A model generated the notes under the pieces. That model was not told where the DNA came from, made no database searches, and worked only from the letters and a program-made list of their open reading frames with translations. A program made the position numbers and the translations under genes. A DNA stretch of 7,588 bases from positions 13,519-21,106 of the forward strand of contig PLZZ01000226.1 in NCBI GenBank assembly GCA_003153585.1, given 5' to 3'. Positions 6,327 through 7,588 of the stretch are shown here, piece after piece. Positions within the stretch are counted from its first letter, which is position 1; every line of letters begins with the position of its first letter. This stretch comes from Acidobacteriota bacterium (GTDB taxonomy: Bacteria; Acidobacteriota; Terriglobia; Acidiferrales; UBA7541).

Positions 6327-7046
6327 GTGCCGCAAAAAGAGTCCGAAATCGCGCGGTTGATCGACCACACGCTGCTGAAGCCTGAAGCCTCGCGCGAAGA
6401 TATCCAGCGGCTGTGCGAGGAAGCCATCGATTACGGTTTTGCATCCGTATGCGTGAATCCCTGGAACGTTTCGCAGGCCGCCGAATTGGTGCGCGGGACG
6501 GAAGTGCGCGTCTGTGCCGTGGTTGGATTTCCTCTCGGCGCGACGCTCCCCATCGTAAAGGAATTTGAAGCGGGAGAAGCGCTCAAAGCCGGCGCGCAGG
6601 AAATCGACATGGTCATAAACATCGGCGCGTTGAAATCCGGTCAGGAAGCTCTGGCGGAAGCTGACATTCGCGGAGTTGCGGACGCGAGCCATCGCGCGGG
6701 TGCTCTGTGTAAGGTAATTCTGGAGACGGCAGTCTTGACCCGGGAAGAAAAAGTTCGCGGCTCGCTCTTGGCCAAGAAGGCCGGCGCCGATTTCGTCAAG
6801 ACTTCCACTGGTTTTGGTCCCGGAGGCGCTACGGCGGAAGACGTGCGCTTAATTCGAGAAACTATTGGCAGCGGCACCGGAATCAAAGCCGCCGGAGGCG
6901 TGCGCACCCTGGAAGATCTGCGGAAAATGGTGGAAGCGGGAGCCACCCGCATCGGCACAAGCTCAGGCGTGAAGATCATCGAACAACTCCGCGGCGCGAA
7001 TCCCGCCGGCAGCGCCGATTCATCCGGCGCGACCGGCAAATATTAA
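6327..7046 (+). CDS. deoC: Deoxyribose-phosphate aldolase
   Basis: DeoC cleaves 2-deoxyribose-5-phosphate to glyceraldehyde-3-phosphate and acetaldehyde, the last step of deoxynucleoside breakdown. It is a cytoplasmic TIM-barrel class I aldolase. The 239 residues include LIDHTLLKP at 11-19, the proton-relay aspartate D94 in EIDMVIN, the Schiff-base lysine K158 in [16 protein letters not shown], and the second active-site lysine K187 in [10 protein letters not shown]. All are intact, so the enzyme should be active. The start is GTG at 6327, one base after the hpt TAA. Only a short GGA precedes it, inside the end of hpt, which suggests initiation by ribosomes finishing hpt. The last ~15 residues (after EQLRG) are a Gly/Ala/Ser-rich tail. 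No deoA, deoB or deoD is in view. Pairing with hpt makes a compact salvage unit for purine bases and the sugar of DNA. Confidence 0.97.
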   Translation: MPQKESEIARLIDHTLLKPEASREDIQRLCEEAIDYGFASVCVNPWNVSQAAELVRGTEVRVCAVVGFPLGATLPIVKEFEAGEALKAGAQEIDMVINIGALKSGQEALAEADIRGVADASHRAGALCKVILETAVLTREEKVRGSLLAKKAGADFVKTSTGFGPGGATAEDVRLIRETIGSGTGIKAAGGVRTLEDLRKMVEAGATRIGTSSGVKIIEQLRGANPAGSADSSGATGKY

Positions 7047-7050
7047 GCAC

Positions 7051-7073
7051 GCTGAAATTGTCTGGATTTCGGC
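7051..7073 (+). terminator. Weak hairpin just after deoC
   Basis: GCTGAAAT and ATTTCGGC can pair as an 8 bp stem (one G-U) around a 7 nt loop, 4 nt after the deoC stop. No run of T follows, so it is at best an RNA 3'-end stabiliser or an inefficient terminator. Confidence 0.3.
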
Positions 7074-7094
7074 CCAAAGCAACTGTCGTACGCC

Positions 7095-7103
7095 TGATAT
7101 AAT
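7095..7103 (+). promoter_or_regulatory. Extended -10 promoter of the GAF-domain gene
   Basis: TGATATAAT is a consensus TATAAT (7098-7103) with the TGn extension directly upstream. Extended -10 promoters can work without a -35, and none is seen at 16-18 bp. Transcription would start near 7110, giving a leader of about 90 nt. A GCGCGC/GCGCGC pairing (7125-7130 with 7143-7148) could fold in this leader. Confidence 0.55.
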
Positions 7104-7199
7104 TAATCGATTGCGACACTCGCAGCGCGCTGGTTTTTGGCCGCGCGCGAGTGGTTTTGATTACCTTGGCGGGGGCCGAGGCGCTCCATCCACAGAAAA

Positions 7200-7588
7200 A
7201 TGGAATCTACAGGCCTCAATCCGAAGCTGGATCTTCCGGCGGAGACTCTCGCGATTCTCGCCGAGATTAGCGAGGAAATTAACGCCTCGCTGAATTTGGA
7301 CGAAGTGCTCGCAGGCGCTGCGGCGCAAATCAAGCGGCTGATCGATTATGAAATCTTCGCGGTCGTGTTGCCCGAAGAGGGAACCGACCAGATGTATTTT
7401 CGCTTTGCCATCGGTCATCGCCCGGAGGTGGTGAAGCACTGGCGAATTCCCATGGCCGAGGGAATCATCGGTTCGGCCGCGGCCACGGGCCAGCCGATCC
7501 GCGTCGCCGACGTTCGCAAGGACCCGCGCTATTTGAACGCGCTCGACGCCGTCAGATCGGAATTGGCCGTTCCGCTGATTGTGCGCGG
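7200..7588 (+). CDS. GAF-domain signalling protein, N-terminal part (3' truncated)
   Basis: The frame opens at ATG 7200 and runs off the right edge, giving 129 complete codons. An in-frame TGA at 7158-7160 and no ATG/GTG/TTG in between fix the start. No clear Shine-Dalgarno site precedes it. A short acidic N-terminus leads into a helix (ILAEISEEINASLNLDEVL, about 19-37) and a GAF fold. GAF hallmarks are AVVLPEE at 54-60, the loop AEGIIGSAAATGQPIRVADV at 86-105, DPRY at 108-111 and SELAVPLIV at 120-128. GAF domains sense small ligands or redox state, or mediate dimerisation. The output domain lies outside the window. In comparable soil bacteria such N-terminal GAF domains often precede a SpoIIE/PP2C phosphatase or a histidine kinase, but nothing here decides between them. 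There is no signal peptide or membrane segment, so it is probably cytoplasmic. The predicted extended -10 promoter suggests transcription independent of deoC. Confidence 0.85.
   Translation, partial: MESTGLNPKLDLPAETLAILAEISEEINASLNLDEVLAGAAAQIKRLIDYEIFAVVLPEEGTDQMYFRFAIGHRPEVVKHWRIPMAEGIIGSAAATGQPIRVADVRKDPRYLNALDAVRSELAVPLIVR

Noticed and set aside
1..7588. CRISPR array, tRNA, rRNA, insertion sequence or phage genes
   Set aside because: No regularly spaced repeats, cloverleaf-like segments, transposase or phage motifs were seen on reading; this was by eye, not by covariance or database search.

Overview
This 7.6 kb window looks like ordinary chromosomal DNA from a free-living, moderately GC-rich bacterium. 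My best guess is an Acidobacteriota soil lineage. That rests only on protein style (an APC permease with a soluble tail, a Tat-exported M19 dipeptidase, a short-leadered GAF regulator) and on mixed ATG/GTG/TTG starts with clear Shine-Dalgarno sites. No phage, IS, CRISPR, tRNA or rRNA signal was found. Seven protein genes are certain or nearly so, an eighth (GAF) runs off the right edge, and one 46-codon small ORF is speculative.

Layout. (1) 1-876 (+) is the C-terminal half of an APC-superfamily permease, cut by the left edge. (2) 889-1851 (-) is a LysR-type regulator that converges on the permease with a 12 bp gap. It is divergent from (3) 2083-3489 (+), isocitrate lyase (aceA), the first enzyme of the glyoxylate shunt. 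The 231 bp between them holds two dyads of the LysR T-N11-A type, 20 bp apart. The second overlaps the -35 box of a credible aceA promoter. (4) 3486-3998 (-) is a DinB/YfiT-fold putative metalloenzyme whose stop codon shares the tetranucleotide CTAG with the aceA stop. (5) 4120-5418 (-) is a Tat-exported M19 membrane-type dipeptidase starting at TTG. (6) 5419-5779 is a 361 bp gap with a GC hairpin, one small ORF with a good ribosome site, and the hpt promoter. (7) 5780-6325 and 6327-7046 (+) are hpt and deoC, one base apart, a nucleotide-salvage pair. (8) 7200 to the end (+) is the N-terminus of a GAF-domain signalling protein behind an extended -10 promoter.

How the genes fit together. aceA and its divergent regulator look like a small carbon-source switch for growth on acetate or fatty acids. 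The regulator's ligand is unknown, and malate synthase is not in view. hpt and deoC would recover purine bases and deoxyribose-5-phosphate from nucleic acid turnover. The dipeptidase and the permease both suit scavenging of peptides and amino acids but are not adjacent or co-directional. I see no unmistakable new multi-gene system. The most interesting item is the LysR/aceA control region, followed by the unusual low-complexity tails on both proteins of that pair.
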